A DNA stretch of 64,000 nt from Chamaelirium japonicum (lineage: Eukaryota > Streptophyta > Magnoliopsida > Liliales > Melanthiaceae): assembly GCA_947650365.1 (NCBI GenBank), contig OX393554.1, forward strand, positions 39,405,200 to 39,469,199. The letters are read 5' to 3'. Below are positions 62,403 through 64,000 of the stretch, one piece after another. Numbering within the stretch: position 1 is the first letter of the stretch; every line of letters begins with the position of its first letter. Position numbers and translations under genes: made by a program. Below the pieces are notes generated by a model that had not been told where the DNA came from, did not search any database, and saw only the letters and a list, made by a program, of their open reading frames with translations.

Positions 62403-64000
62403 TCTCTTTCCCAATGCGTCTTTCATCCAAGCAAGTTATTCATCGTCCCTTTTAATTTGCACCATCAATCGCAAAAGCCTTCATATTCTTGACTTCATCT
62501 CGAGAAGATTCCTCGACTTTGCCTCGAGAAGACGACGGTGTGACAAATCGAAGGATCCGGTGACTTCGATCGGCGACCTTACTCCGCGAAGGATCCCTTG
62601 GGAGATTCTTTGCATCTCGTGGCAATTTGATCACCGTTTGTATCTTTCCCTTCTTTTCACAACTTTCTTCTTACTGAAATATTAAACTCTACATCAATAC
62701 ATCGCTGAAATCATCTTCTTCGGATTTCATCTTGTGCCCCATTAGAGCTCCTTGATAGTTGCGTACATAAAGATTTATCGGATGCCCAACTGCATGCCTA
62801 TTAGCTTTATTTATATATAAAATGTGCTGCTGTCATGTTTTTATTATGTGCAGAAATCCAATTTCTCATGATGGAATTGATGTACTAATCATGGATTTAT
62901 TCATATATTAGTCTGTGCTTGCATATGCTTGATAGTATCGACAAAAGAGACTCCTCTTTTGTCTAAAGGACATAGAAGGGTCTCATATTTGTAATCCTAT
63001 ACATTCTGGGCTCTTTCAGATGTGTTCCTGCATTAATATTTAATAAAATACAGCAAAACATGTATCTGCAGGGTGCCAAGCGACAGTCGAGATTAAATCT
63101 TAAATTTGTTGGTTAGATTGTCATGATTAAAGCCATTAAATGACGTGGTAATTAATTGGGCTTTATGAGAACCAAACCTACTCTGCCCATACCCTCTCTA
63201 CTCTCTTACACACCCCCTTTCTTCTTTTGACCGTACTGTTTATGGCTCTCTCTTTTTCACATGAAGGTTGTGCCCCTTCTTCCTCTTTGATCCCTCCTGC
63301 CCCCCCCCCCCGCGACACACACACACACACATCTAAGCCCATTCAAACCTTTAATTCTTTCGAACTCCATCTTCCGTTAGAACACTTGTGAAGAACAAGA
63401 AAGGAATTCAGATTTTGATGATTGTTGCTTTCTGTTTGTGAGAACCCTAGAAGAAGACGACGACTTGCCCTCTTTCTCATTCCTCAACTTCGCCTTGGGT
63501 AGTCCCTTGAGACACCACGATTTCGTCTTGAGAAGACCTTCTAATTCGAAATTCCGAAGGATCTGATGATTCCATCAATTCGCTTTGCTCTGTGAGAGGA
63601 CTCAACGACGATTCGTTGCATATGTGGCAAATCCTTTGCAGATCTATTAAGCGGTCATTATATTATAAAATATGATTCTTTGGGTTTATTTTTATATAGA
63701 TATCAGTTGTTGTCTTTAATTCATATCATGCTCATGTTCGTATAAAACCTAAATCCAAAAACCAAATTGCAGAACAAAATCTGATGCTGAACTTATTTAT
63801 AATATCATGCTCATGTTTTTATAAAATCTGCACATAGATTCAGCCATAAGGCCCATAAGTTTATATCTAACTATCCGATCGACTTCAAACTTTGATCGGT
63901 CCTTGCTAACATCATTACCCTCACCTCCACCAAATTTTGTCAAGATTGAAAAACTGAACACACTGAAAAGACAAAAGTACCCATGGCTGTCCTAATTCCA
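62403..64000 (+). mobile_element. Diverged Gypsy LTR-like sequence running off the window
   Basis: Order of motifs follows the LTR at 45022-46403: GTGCCAAGCGACAGTCGAGA / TTAAATCT (63073), AAATGACGTGG (63138), ATTGGGCTT, a CT/C-rich tract, GGAATTCAGATTTTGATGA (63402), and GCTTTGCTCTGTGAGAGGA...GATTCGTTGCA (63583). An additional U5-like piece (GGATCCGGTGACTTCGATCG...) lies at 62545-62600, suggesting more than one fragment. No PBS or coding region before the edge. Confidence 0.6.

Noticed and set aside
57625-64000. Remaining BSK TPR exons
   Set aside because: I looked for the expected continuation of the TPR region and found no convincing in-frame stretch with splice sites.

Overview
The window is nuclear DNA of a flowering plant, most likely a monocot (inferred from the protein's resemblance to monocot BSK sequences as I remember them). 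The evidence is GT-AG introns, plant-type Copia and Gypsy retrotransposons, hAT MITEs, TRIM elements, and exons of a brassinosteroid-signalling kinase (BSK, RLCK-XII) gene. The only host gene is that BSK gene, on the + strand. Six exons are visible (2104-2237, 15590-15695, 30826-30911, 40384-40572, 40678-40836, 57511-57624). They join in frame with canonical splice sites and encode the C-lobe of the pseudokinase domain and the start of the TPR region. The 5' exons lie left of the window and the last TPR exons lie right of it. Four of the internal introns are giant (13.4, 15.1, 9.5 and 16.7 kb) and one is normal (105 bp).

Almost everything else is transposon sequence inside those introns, often nested. 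Intron at 2238-15589: an RTE-type LINE scrap, a deleted Copia (copy 3, minus), a nearly intact Copia (copy 1, plus, 6480-11706) and a TRIM (13132-13487). Intron at 15696-30825: a deleted Gypsy (16032-24559, minus) whose left LTR holds a 2.3-kb solo LTR and whose gag holds a hAT MITE; a truncated Copia (copy 4) broken by a hAT MITE and by another solo LTR; a rearranged TRIM cluster; and a complete 204-bp TRIM. Intron at 30912-40383: a Tat-like Gypsy remnant with a minisatellite and a full-length but mutated Copia (copy 2, 34791-40014, minus). Intron at 40837-57510: a hairpin element, a LINE split by a hAT MITE and by a complete 7.9-kb Gypsy (45022-52959), and a run of foldback modules separated by (TA)n. 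Intron from 57625: a tandem duplication whose two copies carry different insertions (a TRIM and a hAT element), another hAT element, a LINE 3' end and Gypsy-LTR-like sequence running off the end.

Many boundaries are fixed by exact target-site duplications (TSDs) read from the sequence: GACTC, ATTAG, GTTGG, ATAGG, AGGTG, AAAGA, CTTGG, CATTT, and the 8-bp hAT duplications CTCACGGT and GTTGCAGC.

The most interesting signal is a TRIM family (13.1, 29.2-29.8 and 58.0 kb) whose short LTRs carry a plant snRNA-type promoter: a USE-like TCCCACATCGG motif followed, in six of seven instances, by exactly 24 nt and then a TATA box. That is the spacing known for plant Pol III snRNA genes such as U6.
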